NCBI GenBank assembly: GCA_018398765.1
Contig: JAHBMJ010003490.1
Location: 15,001-79,000, forward strand
From: Chromera velia
Taxonomy: Eukaryota > Sar > Chromeraceae
Length of the DNA: 64,000 nucleotides
Direction of reading: 5' to 3'
The notes below the pieces were generated by a model. That model ran no database searches. It was not told the origin of the DNA and saw only the letters and a program-made list of their open reading frames with translations. This document shows, one piece after another, positions 1 through 10,533 of this stretch; positions within the stretch are counted from its first letter, which is position 1, and each line of letters starts with the position of its first letter. The position numbers were made by a program, and so were the translations under genes.

Positions 1-538
1 AGAAGAAGACAGGGGTGCATGCACCCACCCGCATACATGCATGTGCTCTCTCTCACACAGCATATGCAGGGACCGAAATAGAGGCAGAAAAGGTAAAGGG
101 GGAGACAGACCTGGCTGGGACGGAAGACCGCCAGGAACATGAGTGCGGCCTCCTGTCGCTCCCGACGAAGACGCCGCATCGCCTTCCCGGCACAGTTCTG
201 CTGCTGCACAAAAAAAAGGAAAAGAAAGGAAAGGAAAAAGAGCACACGGGATCATGAAGACTCGGGAAAGGAGTCGCCTGTGTGCAATCAAAGTGACCGA
301 TAGGTCGCACACAAAGCCCGAATTCATGTTTCTCATCTCTGGAAGGGGACCTGTCCGCAGCACGAGGGTGATACAGCAGAAAAAGAGAAAAACAGCATGC
401 AGGTCTCTTCCTTCCCCCTTCCCCCTTCCCCTCCCCCCTGGTAGCTGTTTGGCAGAGACAAAAACGAGCATGCAGGGATTACTTGGTTTATATGAATCAA
501 GCTCATTCTGTTTGGCCTTTTCTCTCTCGGGCCCGTCC
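1..538. other. intergenic, no supported gene
   Basis: This stretch lies downstream of the minus-strand coiled-coil gene. It has short pyrimidine and purine runs and GCATGC motifs near its start. Several overlapping short open frames exist on both strands, but none has repeat conservation, domain similarity or splice-junction support. It probably holds the 3' untranslated region of the coiled-coil gene. Confidence 0.5.
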
Positions 539-1888
539 TCACTGACAGACCTCGGTCGCATGAATGCCTCTGGTCTCTCCCCCCTCCTCGTCCGATTCCT
601 CCTCGATGAGAATTGTCTCTTTGTCGTCTTCCACGATGCTGTCAGTCAGGGGAGCAGGTCTTCGCTTGCACCGATTCTGCTCAGCAAGCAGATTTTCCGT
701 CTCCTTCTGCAGACGCTCCACCTCCGTCTCTTTCTCTTCTAGAAGACTGCGGAGCATCTCTTTTTCACGGGCGTCGGCCGCTTTCTGTCTCTCAAGCGAC
801 TCTGTCTCCTCCTGCAGGCGCTCCACCTCCGTCTCTTTCTCTTCAAGAAGACTGCGGAGCATCTCTGTTTCACGGGCGTCGGCCGCTTTCTGTCTCTCAA
901 GCGACTCTGTCTCTTCTTGCAGACGCGCCACCTCCGTCTCTTTCTCTTCTAGAAGACTGCGGAGCATCTCTGTTTCACGGGCGTCGGCCGCTTTCTGTCT
1001 CTCAAGCGACTCTGTCTCTTCTTGCAGACGCGCCACCTCCGTCTCTTTCTCTTCAAGAAGACTGAGAACCTTCTCTGTCTCGCGGACTTCGGCCGCTTTC
1101 TGTCTCTCAAGCGACTCTGTCTCTTCTTGCAGACGTTTCACCGCTGTCTCCTTCTCTTCAAGAAGACTGCGGAGCATCTCTGTTTCACGGGCGTCGGCCG
1201 CTTTTTGTCTCTCAAGTGACTCTCTCTCTTCCTGCAGACACGCCACCTCCGTCTCTTTCTCTTCTAGGAGACTGCGAACCTTCTGTCTTTCACGAACTTC
1301 GGCACGGACTTCGGCCGCTTTCTCTCTCTTAAGCGACGCTGTCTCCTCCTGCAGAAGCGCCACCTCCGTCTCCTTCTCTTCAACGAGGTCGCGCAGTTCC
1401 GCAATCGTCAATTCATCTTCCACCTGCTTCGCTCCTTTCTCACGGAGCAAATCACGGATACTTTTGATCTCTTCCCCAGCTTCTTCTTTTTGTCTCTTTA
1501 GGTCGGCTGTCTTCTGTGCGAGACGGTCTAGCTCAGTCTGATGCTCTGACAGAAGACCAGACAGCTCCTCTCTCTTCTGAGCAGATGCGGCTTCCTGCCT
1601 CTCAAGAGATTCTATCTTCTCTCTCAAGCCCTTTATCTCCTCTTCCAGTGCTTTCTTCTCGTTGGCTGCAGCGTCACGCTGATTCACTGCAGTTTGAGCG
1701 ATGGCCGTGACCTCAGTCATCTGATCTCTGAGTTTCTTGCAAGGAGGAACCTCCACCTCTTTCTCTTCTTCCCCCACACGCACACTCTCACCGTTTCCTC
1801 CCATCCCCTCCTTCGCTTCTTCCCCTTCTTCCTCAGGGAAGGGCCGCTTACGCCCCCCCCAAAGGCTGCCGAGCCACGATGAAGACAT
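539..1888 (-). CDS. repetitive coiled-coil protein
   Basis: An uninterrupted frame of 449 aa starts at MSSSWLGSLWGG and ends ...HATEVCQ. After a short acidic N-terminal region (about residues 1-60, with a basic patch at CKKLR) the rest is heptad-rich Glu/Lys/Leu sequence. From about residue 200 to 410 it is built of a 35-residue (five-heptad, 105-bp) unit containing LLEEKETEVARLQEE and ESLERQKAADARETE, in about eight copies; the central ones are nearly identical. Such units form long parallel coiled coils in structural proteins; no catalytic domain is visible. The frame is open upstream to 2011, but the ATG at 1888 begins the first sequence with a non-intronic look. It has no signal peptide. 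A cytoskeletal or scaffold role is only inferred from the coil. The near-identical repeats make copy-number variation and assembly collapse likely. Confidence 0.75.
   Translation of the reverse strand: MSSSWLGSLWGGRKRPFPEEEGEEAKEGMGGNGESVRVGEEEKEVEVPPCKKLRDQMTEVTAIAQTAVNQRDAAANEKKALEEEIKGLREKIESLERQEAASAQKREELSGLLSEHQTELDRLAQKTADLKRQKEEAGEEIKSIRDLLREKGAKQVEDELTIAELRDLVEEKETEVALLQEETASLKREKAAEVRAEVRERQKVRSLLEEKETEVACLQEERESLERQKAADARETEMLRSLLEEKETAVKRLQEETESLERQKAAEVRETEKVLSLLEEKETEVARLQEETESLERQKAADARETEMLRSLLEEKETEVARLQEETESLERQKAADARETEMLRSLLEEKETEVERLQEETESLERQKAADAREKEMLRSLLEEKETEVERLQKETENLLAEQNRCKRRPAPLTDSIVEDDKETILIEEESDEEGGETRGIHATEVCQ
700..1400 (-). repeat. coding 105-bp tandem repeat
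   Basis: The nucleotide sequence repeats with a 105-bp period, about 7-8 copies, encoding the 35-aa coiled-coil unit of the surrounding gene. The phrase tctcttctagaagactgcgg and close variants recur in each unit. The outer copies are more diverged than the inner ones, as expected for unequal crossing-over within the array. Confidence 0.8.
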
Positions 1889-2633
1889 CAAATCCAAACG
1901 GGTAAGAATTGACCCAAGATTTGTTTCAGGAGATTCCAACACAGGGGAAACGCAGATCAGAGTGGGATTCAGAGCGTCGACGTGAAATTCACAAACACGC
2001 CAACATTGCATGACGCGGATGTGACCGAATGAGGCCGGTCATCTTTGCCTAGCTGTCGACTGCTACTTTGAGGCCTAGGGTTCAAAAGGAGACGAAATCT
2101 GTGAAATCTGTGGAGCGAAGGAGACGGCTGGCACGCAGGCGCCCATGCAGGCCCATTGCACGCGCGCGGGACCCCGGCTGCCTCTGCATGCACGCGTATA
2201 TACGCGTATACCGCGCATGCTCCACGCGGGTCCACTCCGCGTCGCGCGCGGCCCCGGCCGCGGCCTGCATGCATGCAGGCCGACACATGCAGGCCGGCCG
2301 ACACAGACCGCGCCATGCAGGAGAAATTCACATGCAGGATTCACATAGGATTCACTGATTGAAGTGACTGAAGTCCCCCGTCACTAAACGAACCTGAACG
2401 TTGCTTCGGACACGACGTCCAATTGTTGAAAAAACGTCATGAATAGACCATCTGGTGTATGTGCCTGCAGTCCACAGCACACCGCGAGGAAAAGAAAAAC
2501 CCGAAAGTGGATCCTGCAACGGCCATCAAAGTGATTGATTGAGCCTGGCAATACTTTTATTCCCTTTTGAGTCCAATCGTTTCCCTTTCCCTTTCTCTCT
2601 CGTCCTCGCATGAATTTGAAGGTCCTTACCACC
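1889..2633. promoter_or_regulatory. divergent intergenic region, GC-rich with GCATGC motifs
   Basis: This 745-bp spacer separates two divergently transcribed genes and probably contains both promoters. Its centre (about 2140-2320) is strongly GC-rich, with palindromic runs such as cctgcatgcatgcagg and gcatgcacgcgtatatacgc. Many short frames overlap there on both strands, which is typical of GC-rich non-coding DNA. No TATA box or start-site motif can be assigned. Confidence 0.4.
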
Positions 2634-3506
2634 ATGAAGATTCGTGTGTGTGGCCTCCGCTGTAATGTGACTGCCCTGTTATTTTTGTGTTTTGTTTTGG
2701 TCAACTCTGGCGGCGGGGTGGTCGGTGCTTCTTCGAACGTCTGCAAGGAGCTCCCGTCTATCATCGGAAACTTTTCCGCCCCGTCATTCCAGCAGGCTGA
2801 TCTAGAGGGTGGGTGGGTTGAGGTGTACTATCAGGATTTTGTCCAAGATCTTCTCGGAATGAGGTGTACAACTGTAGAGCGTACCTTCCCGTCTTCACTG
2901 TCCGCAGACGGACAGAGACTGGGAGACGGGGAAATAAGAGACGGGGGGAGTTTCACCGAAACGATCAAATGGTCAACTGAGAAAGATCTGTCGAAATTTT
3001 CAACCCTGGACTTTGCGTATGACTCAACAGACCATCCTTTAATATTCCAAACCGGACCATCATTTGTCAAGGTGCGCGTCCCCGTCTACCTCATTTTCCC
3101 GTCTGCGTCCGTCTCTGTGGGAAGAGACTTGTCAGGAAAAAAAGAGGCGGATCAGAGAATGGGAGGAGACGGGCAGGACGATCTTCTTCCCTCAAGCTCC
3201 CCCGCTTCTCCTCTCTCCTCTGTGTTGCCGAAAGAAGAGAAAGAGTCGGGGGGTTGGATGGCGTTGGTGAAGTGCAAGGAAGCGTTTGGACGAGAGATCT
3301 TCCATTCTGTGGAGGTCTTCTCTAGATCAGGATTTCTGTCTGACGAGGAGCAGCAACAAGTAGACAGTGTGCTGCAGAGTTACGGTCTTGAGAGTCTGCC
3401 CACCCTCAAACCCGTCTCGTGTGGTCAGTCTGAGAACGAGACCGTCTCCCCGTCTCCGCAGTCGTCTTCTTTGTTGCCCTCCGAGTCGAATGTTCTTTTC
3501 GCGTAG
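2634..3506 (+). CDS. secreted lipocalin-like (apolipoprotein D type) protein
   Basis: A single-exon frame of 290 aa. I chose the ATG at 2634 for its ACCACCATG context; an in-frame ATG at 2610 is the alternative. Residues 1-32 form a signal peptide with the core ALLFLCFVLV. The mature part starts with a Cys (NVCKELP), followed by GGWVEVYYQDF, which fits the lipocalin G-x-W strand A motif, then a Cys (GMRCTTVE), and near the end FSRSGFLSDEE...VDSVLQSYGL, which matches the C-terminal strand and helix of ApoD/Blc-like lipocalins. Between two barrel strands there is a Ser/Pro/acidic insertion of about 50 residues (DLSGKKE to KEEKE), unlike canonical lipocalins, and the last 25 residues are Ser-rich. 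The family binds small hydrophobic ligands; the ligand here cannot be told. It has no membrane anchor. Confidence 0.6.
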   Translation: MKIRVCGLRCNVTALLFLCFVLVNSGGGVVGASSNVCKELPSIIGNFSAPSFQQADLEGGWVEVYYQDFVQDLLGMRCTTVERTFPSSLSADGQRLGDGEIRDGGSFTETIKWSTEKDLSKFSTLDFAYDSTDHPLIFQTGPSFVKVRVPVYLIFPSASVSVGRDLSGKKEADQRMGGDGQDDLLPSSSPASPLSSVLPKEEKESGGWMALVKCKEAFGREIFHSVEVFSRSGFLSDEEQQQVDSVLQSYGLESLPTLKPVSCGQSENETVSPSPQSSSLLPSESNVLFA

Positions 3507-4071
3507 GCTTGGGGATGGAAAAATTAGAAAGAGGGAGAAGGGGGCGACAGTGGCAGTAAATGTGTCACTGACACAATGAAAATTGGGACAGAGTAGGAAA
3601 CGGAGATGGAGGAGAACAGAAAGGGGGCGACAAACTTCCTTTTCGTTTTTTAGATAGTAGTGGAATTAATTGAATCTGAGGCTACATCAGATGATTCATT
3701 GACTGAAATTTCAAAAAGCCTTCTAATGAGCAGTTGTTGTCGCTGTTGCCTTGGTCCTTTTCCGTGCATGAGCATTTGTTTCTTTAGGACGGTGATTCAG
3801 ATGGGGTGCATGGGTCCTGGGTCCATGCCAGCCCTCGAAGTTTGAATTAATGCAGTCTGTGCAACAGTGAGATGGAGCACTATTTTTCTTTCATTGTTTT
3901 TTTGTGCCATCACAGTCGTCAAGGTCAGATGTGAACAAGAAATGTGCAAATCGTCCCTCAATGTATGAATGGTACAGAAAGAGAGAAAGGCCTTCACAGA
4001 CGCGAGAAAGAGGGCAGAGATCTTTGAGTTTTACTAGTAAGTTGTCACGTGTTCTAGCACGTGTTTTTAAA
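3507..4071. other. intergenic spacer
   Basis: Downstream of the lipocalin-like gene there is no convincing coding sequence. It ends at the target-site duplication TTTTTAAA (4064-4071) of the small inverted-repeat element that follows. Confidence 0.5.
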
Positions 4072-4296
4072 CTAGGCGCCGCACATAAAAAAAAAGAAAA
4101 AAAAAATTAGGCGTCCTCATCTTTTTTTTTTTTCTTTTTTTTTTTTAGGTTAAACGTTAGGTTCACATTTTATATGGAAAAGTAAGTTTCAGAGTCGAAA
4201 GTGATACTTTTCCTTTTAGAAGCACTTGAAAAAAAAAAAAAAAGAGGTCTTCCCAACTTTTTTTTTCCTTTTTTTTTTTCTATGTGCGGCGCCTAG
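4072..4296. mobile_element. 225-bp MITE with 16-bp TIRs and 8-bp TSD
   Basis: The left end CTAGGCGCCGCACATA is repeated as a perfect reverse complement at the right end (4281-4296). The flanks carry an identical 8-bp direct repeat, TTTTTAAA (4064-4071 and 4297-4304), which is a target-site duplication. The interior is mostly A and T runs plus a small inner hairpin (ggaaaagta near 4175, tacttttcc near 4203). There is no coding capacity. An 8-bp duplication is typical of hAT- or P-type transposases acting in trans, but the terminal sequence does not settle the superfamily. Confidence 0.8.
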
Positions 4297-4304
4297 TTTT
4301 TAAA

Positions 4305-4455
4305 AGACCTGGTAAAAGACACACCCCCTCAGACTGTGACTCAGTAAAAAGTTATGACAAAATAAAGATACACAATATATAAGATGATCGATCGATATGG
4401 TGGTTTCCGATGAGTTGCTAGACAGGTTGAATGCCGATGAGTTGCGCTACAGGGA
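4305..4455. other. spacer between MITE and LINE remnant
   Basis: This is a short AT-rich segment with no gene. Near 4400-4450 the phrase gatgagttg occurs twice and may already be a 5' part of the retrotransposon remnant. Confidence 0.3.
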
Positions 4456-7216
4456 ATGAACCTGTCGCTTCCGTTTATTGCTCCTCCTCCACCTCTCCCT
4501 CCCCCCGAACCCCCCGCTCCTCCCGAACCTCCTCCTCCTGCTTCCCTTCTTTCCCCTACGAGTCCCTCTTGTCAAAAGGTCTGTCTCCTAGAACAGCTTG
4601 AAAGGTTAGGCCAAATCTGGGAGGAAGTTTTGGCCGCCAGCAAGGTTGAGGAGTCTAAGGACGCGGCGAAGCCTAGAAAGAGAAAGAAAAGGCAGGCTTC
4701 AGCCAGACAACCATGGTGGGACGACGATTGTGCGGTGATGAAGTTAAGGGTAAGAGAGGCAGAAAGACAGGCAAAAGATGCACCAAACCATTCGCATCTG
4801 GCTTACAAAGAACTACTCAAGGTAAGAAGACAGCAAAAGCGCCTCTTTGCGTCAAAACGAAGGAAACATCAGCAAGCTCTGGCAGTATGGCTAGCAAGAG
4901 AGGCAACATATGAACCAGCAAAGATCTGGCAATGGTGCAGGAAGTCCAAAAGCGAGGGAAATGGGGGGGTGAAACTGTCTGCTGATTTTTTCTTTCTTTT
5001 CTGGGCTCGTGTGTTTAAGGGAGACAGACTCCCCCCCGCTCCTGCTGGCCCTGTGTTCCCCCCTCCTTCTTCCCCCCCTTTTTCTCTGCACATGGTAGAG
5101 GAAACCCTAAAAGGAATAGATATAAATAAGGCTACCGGTCTTGATGGAATCGCCCCTGAACATCTCGCTCTTTGCTTTAAACACTCAACCCTTTCTTGCT
5201 TTCTCCTCTTTGTCTTCTTTAATTTGTTTCATTCTTTTTCCTTTTGGTCATGTAGGTGGAATGTCTTGAGGATTGCTCCAGTACTAAAGGATCCCTCTTC
5301 CCTTCATTGCAATGAATGGAGGCCCATTCACATTGTTGGTCTTCTGGGTAAGGTTTTTGCTCTTTTTATGGACGTCCACCTTTGTAAAGAGATGAGGATC
5401 GATGAGAAACAGTTAGGCTTCAGGAGGGGCGTGGGGATATAGGAAGCGTTCGTGTCCTTCTCTTCTCTCATTTTTCAGTCTAACCATAAAAAGGAACCCC
5501 TCATCGCAGCATTTGTAGGCTTTTCCAAAGCCTTTAATACAGTGCCCAGAAAGAAAATGTTAGAGAGACTGAAGGATGAAGGGGTCAGTCAGACAGACAT
5601 CCACATGATTCATTCCATGTACTGTAATGTTGCTGCAAGGGTTGATGGGGGGGACAAGTGCTTATCAGAGGGAGCGGGTGTGAAGCAGAGTGATCCTCTT
5701 TCTCCTCTTCTTTTTCTCCTGTTTATAAACAATTTACAGAAAGCCCTCAGCTCTGAAAACCAACAGCCGAGTGGTAATGAAGGAAGGAGCGCTTTGAAAC
5801 CTGTTAAGCTTTCCACAACTCTAATAGAGAGTATATTGGTTATGCTGATGACCTTGTGTTGTTTGCCCACAGTGCCACAGACCTGCAAGAGAGACTCTGG
5901 CGCCTTGAGGTATACTGCAATGAACACGGACTCACGGTAAACTTGAAGAAAACAAAGATGCTTTGTCTATCCTCCCCTGATCCTCTCATTGATCCTGCTT
6001 CCCCTTTCATTTTTAATAGAAGGCCGGTTGAGCATGTTGATAAGTATAAATACTTCGGCAACTGGATCTTTCAGGGGGGGGATCTATCTAAAACTGTGAA
6101 AGTAAGAATTGAATCGGTAGAAAGGGTACTGGAGGGTATGTTTGGAACTCTTTCTTCAATTGGTTTCGTTTCTTCTTTTTCTCGAATTTAACTGTTTAAA
6201 GCTCTTTGGGTGTCCGTTGCAATGTTTGGTCTTGAAGCCCTTCCTCTCAGACAGTTAGATGTTCAATGCCTCGATGCATTACAACTTCGTTTTATTTGCT
6301 GGTCATTTGGTTTGTCCTATAACTCTTTTGTCTCACCCTCTCTTCATTCCTTTGGTTTGGAACCCTTTGGCTATCTGCTTGCAAAACAGGTAGCCAGTTT
6401 TTTTCAGTCTCTTAAATCTATAGAACGCGCCTTGCCTATAGCTGTATGGGGGGCGTGTATCGCTGCACATGGTTTTAGTACCCTCTTTGTGTCCTCTACC
6501 AAACATCTGGCTATGCCCCTTGACAATTCTCTCCTGGAAAACACGAATGAGCTACGCCAAGAAAAATTAAAAAAGAAGGGGAAATATGAAGGGAAAGAGA
6601 CATGTCGCAAAATTCAAACGAACCAATGGCTTAGGGAATGGGCTAGAAGGCAGGAAGGCAGCAGGAATAGAGACAGAATCTTCCATCCCCGTGCTGCCCT
6701 CACTGATTTCTAAAGAGAGAACCCTTCCAGACAGAGGCTCTCCATGCTCCTCCTAGCAGAAAAGAAATGGCAGTCACGTCCGTCAGACACAGGAAACGAT
6801 CTGTATATATGTATGCTGTCTCTTTGTCTTCTTAAATCCTCTATGAATATCCGTCCTCTCCTGACAGCGATGATGAGTGGTTATGTGCAGCGGGGAGAGC
6901 TAGAGAAGACCTGCTTGGCTTGCTCTGGCAGAAAAGTTTGTGATGAGATCCACTTGCTCACAGAATGTGCAGATATAGAGAGGGAAAGACAGAAGCTTGA
7001 CAAAATCATCTGCAGAATAAAGGAGCACGCGCCCATTGAGAAACAGGTAGAAATTGCATAATGGGTGGCTGCCTCTACTGGTAGAGGAGTGGGGGAGAAT
7101 GAAAAGAAAGTCCGAGAGATGATCGCTCTTATTTCGTCGTTCCAGCCTCTGGCGGGCATGAGGGCGGTTGAGGAGTGTATAGCCAAATTGGAGAGAGTTC
7201 GTGTTCATATCTGTTA
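4456..7216 (+). pseudogene. broken non-LTR retrotransposon (LINE) reverse transcriptase
   Basis: This is the remnant of a LINE second open frame. In order it shows a Pro-rich stretch, a basic linker (ARQPWWDDDCAVMKLRVREAERQ), the fingers motif NKATGLDGIAPEHL (about 5128-5170), palm motif A FSKAFNTVP (about 5521-5550, first catalytic Asp changed to Asn), motif B GVKQSDPLSPLLF (about 5680-5720), motif C YADDLVLFAH (5841-5870), a thumb-like part ending near 6190, LFKALWVSVAMFGLEAL, and a C-terminal CLACSGRKVCDEIHLLTEC zinc-knuckle-like motif (about 6913-6975). The frame is broken by stops near 5440, 6189, 6711 and 7059 and by one frameshift between about 5740 and 5835. The endonuclease region is absent, so the copy is 5'-truncated. 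Coding similarity ends at a stop at 7214-7216. It cannot make an active protein as it stands. Confidence 0.85.
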
Positions 7217-7365
7217 ATGGATCAATGCGCTAGGTTAACAAACCAACATTGCATATCATGCCCCGTGGTTGGTCAGAGCCTAAGTAGTGGCTCACCAGCT
7301 TTAACCACCTCAATTCAGGGTATTCAAGGTATACTAGGCAAGACTGTTATAATTTTTTTTTCTAG

Positions 7366-8743
7366 CTTTTGAAGCATACCCTACAAAGACTTAGGAATTT
7401 AGACAGGAATTAATAGGAATTTAGAGGAATTTAGACAGGAATTTAGAGGAATCTAGCTAGGAATCTAAAGGAATTTAAAGACGTGTGTGTACAAGAATTT
7501 CATTAAAAGAATTTTATAAATTTTAGAGGTCGTTTTCTCATCAACTACGATGAGTTAGAACTTAATATTGATTATGCTTATAGCTTTAATATAAGTCTAT
7601 AAACACCATTAATATAAAGTTCTAACTCATCGTACTTGATAAGAAATCAACCTCCAAAGTTTAGGAATATATATTTAGAGCTCTAAATTGCTTTAGATTC
7701 CTGTCTAAATTCCTCTAAATTCCTATCTAAATTCCTTTAAATACACTGGAACTATAGTGTGTCACAATAAGAATTTCTAAAACCTTTTATGTCATAATGA
7801 TAATTGAATGATTTGTGAAACAATAATTGTGGTTTTAAGAACTTTTGGCTGATTCAATTAAATCACACTTATGTGTGATAAAATTAGTTGTAGATCATGG
7901 CTTAACACGCGTCGAAGGGCGGCGTCATAGCCATTGTACGGGCCGTACGGACTGCACACATGCACGCATGATCGAACAAAAGCTGCATAACCCCGCGAGA
8001 AAAACGTATATGCGCAAACTCCAGTATAACCCCACAAATGGTGACAAAGGCCCCAGTATTATATGTCATAAAAACGGCATGGTGTACGGTCATTTTCAAA
8101 CTATATTACTGAAACGTTGCAAAACACTATAACATAGTTTGTCTAATAGTTTGTTCTTAGCTATAAAACAATGGAATACACCGTAATAGAATGTTCTGAT
8201 TAAATGAATGAATGAATGAATAAATAAATAAATAAATGTATGAATGAATAAATGAATGAATTATGAATGACTAAGGCAGTGAATGAATGAGGGAGTGAGT
8301 GAGTAAGTGAGTGAGTGAGGTAAGTGAGGTGAGTGAGGTGAGTGGGGTGGGTGGGTAAGTGAGGTGAGTAAGTGAGTGAGTAAGTGAGCGAATGAGTGGG
8401 TGAGGTGAGTGAAGGAAGTGAGTGAGTGAGTGAGTGAGTGAATGAATAAGTGAATAAGGTCAGTTTGACCTTGAAGTTCAACGACTCTGAAGATTTTAAG
8501 CTAGTAGCTGCTAGTCACTTTGAAAGTCTAGGATCACTTCAAAGTTTGTCTGACAATTTTATCACACCTAACTTACTCAAACTATTTCATCACACCTATT
8601 GTGACACAATTATTTGTGTTACTGGTACTTAGTCTAATGTATAGGGTATTGTATCACAATTTTAATTGTGTCACACTATAGTTTCAGTGTACTTCTAAAT
8701 TCCTGTCTAAATTCCTAGGTCTTTGCAGTGTATGCTTCAAAAG
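7366..8743. mobile_element. foldback element with interrupted TIR
   Basis: The left end (cttttgaagcatac, 7366 on) matches the reverse complement of the right end (gtatgcttcaaaag, to 8743). The similarity extends inward through aggaatttagacaggaatt and through tacactg-aactatagtgtg, which lies at 7742-7765 on the left and about 8663-8690 on the right. On the left the arm is split by about 330 bp (7411-7741) that is itself a foldback. Its core is an inverted repeat around ctacgatgagttagaact (about 7546) and agttctaactcatcgta (about 7617). No transposase frame is visible and I could not assign a target-site duplication. Confidence 0.6.
8197..8455. repeat. tetranucleotide simple repeat (GAAT/GAGT/GTGA)n
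   Basis: About 260 bp of imperfect 4-bp repeats, first tgaa/taaa then gtga/gagt. The array lies inside the foldback element. Minus-strand frames of Ser/Thr/His through it are products of the repeat and not genes. Confidence 0.9.
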
Positions 8744-10533
8744 TCAAAAACTTATCAACAGTTTTTTCTTAATTGATAAAACGATTCAAACTTTTTTAAA
8801 TGGTAATCAGTAACCTGCACAGCCCTATCTAGTTGTATTAAAACTAGCTTTGTGTTATAATTTCTGTAGACTAATCTGTAAATAGACATCAAAACGTTGT
8901 GAACCGTAACTATATCTAACCTACTCTAACTCACTTACACTCAGTTTAATAATTAAAATTTAGATATTTTTTTCCCCGCTTAATTAACACGGGTAGGTTT
9001 AACAGTAGGTGTTAGATATCCAATTAAAACTCAGAGGCTATAAGAGGCTAAAAGCTTAGGCCGAAGCCTTGAAGTATTAAGGCATAGTGGCGTATAGATA
9101 TAGCCGGACCAAGCTAAGTATGGAAAGACTTATTGCAATTAATTGCAATCTATCAATCCAATGATCAATGCTAATTAATTCTTTGGTTAAAAAATGACAG
9201 TTAGAGCCCAAAGATAATTAAGCAAATTCAACCAATTCAATTTAAAGTAAGTGTAAGCAAGCAAAAATTGATAGACGTTGTTTAAAAAGCCGAACTGAAC
9301 CTATCTAGATTGATCGAAGATGACCTAGCAAGAGTAGGGAAGACTGAACAGTCGATAGATCTAAGAATTATGGCCTACATCATAGATTCTGACTTCAACA
9401 AAAAGAAAAACAAAACAAAGGCAGAGAAAGAAGGAACATCTGAAATATGGAATTTATCTTTTTAGCTCGGTTTTTACCAGCCTAGGTTTGTAATTAAGTT
9501 TTTGTAGACTTTTGGAGCTCTAATTTAAAAATTTATCAGTTCTCACTTCAAGTTACACAAGCGGCATGCATGCATAACAAAAACCTGGATCATCAGTTAC
9601 TTCAAGTCGCCCGATTTGTACCCGATTGTTTGGCAGCCGGCCTCTGTATTTGTTGATTATTTTTTTTTTCAATCGAATTTTGTGCGCGCGGTCAAATGGC
9701 AATTATATATAAGACGGACGCAAATTAACCGCGTATACGTGCAAGAGTCGTCCTTCATTGCACAGCTAGCTCAATGAGCTCATCCCAAAAAATTCACTTG
9801 GGTCTCAGCACTGATCAAGACCGAGTTGTCCAAAACAGCTCCTGTCGATAGATTCTTAAGCTTCCCCACCTGTACGATGAGCTTCTGAAATGTGGCACAA
9901 TACAAAAACGTTCTGACACTGTTTGGAAAGAGACGGTGCATGTATATATGATCTTCTTCATGTGGGTCCGAACAGGTTTCCTATGTCGCGCGTCTCTAAA
10001 TTATCGTACTTTGCAGTAGCAGGAGAGATAATCAGCAGGCTCATTGTCTCTAGAACGGAAACGGGGCAGTCGTGACATCGTGGCAGTACTACTACCACTG
10101 ATGTTTTCTAACTTCATGCAACGGTGCCTTCCACTCAAAGAGGCTCAACCGTAGGTGGCCCAGGAAAAGTGATCCTTTTTGTCCCGTCTACATAGAAGAG
10201 AGGTAGTGAAAAGGTTTTCATGACTTTGTGTGCTGTTGTTTGCAGCTTCTTCGGCAGTCGTTGGGCGATCGTTGGGGCATTTTCCGCTCCTTTGCGTCTC
10301 CTCTTCCTGTTCCTCTGGCTTGCATGCTTCAACCAACTGTTCTATGGTCAGTCTTGCTGTATGCCTTTTCTGAGTGACTTTCTCCATTGTATCATTTGAA
10401 TGTATGTCCATCCGTGTTTGTTTGAGTGCGACGGAGGACACTGGATGAGTGCAAAGGTTGAGTGGTGCTCAATTGGGATGGGCATTTTCTATTTGACAAG
10501 AGCCATGTGCATTAGGCAGCTACTTCCTTCAAC
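8744..10533. other. AT-rich gene-free spacer upstream of giant gene
   Basis: About 1.8 kb with no supported gene, AT-rich to about 10 kb and rising in GC after that. Short frames on the minus strand near 10.1-10.4 kb have no repeat, domain or junction support. The last few hundred bases probably include the promoter and 5' leader of the giant gene. A ctgcag at 10574-10579 could be a 3' splice site if an upstream first exon exists. Confidence 0.45.

Noticed and set aside
2068-2362. Several overlapping frames in the GC-rich spacer
   Set aside because: Five frames on two strands over the same 300 bp is the mark of GC-rich stop-poor DNA, not of a gene.
4456-7216. Possible TAA/TAG reassignment, since the LINE remnant is broken by TAA and TAG but not TGA
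   Set aside because: Other genes here end at TAG, TAA and TGA at sensible C termini, and the LINE also has a frameshift and a lost catalytic Asp, so simple decay explains it.
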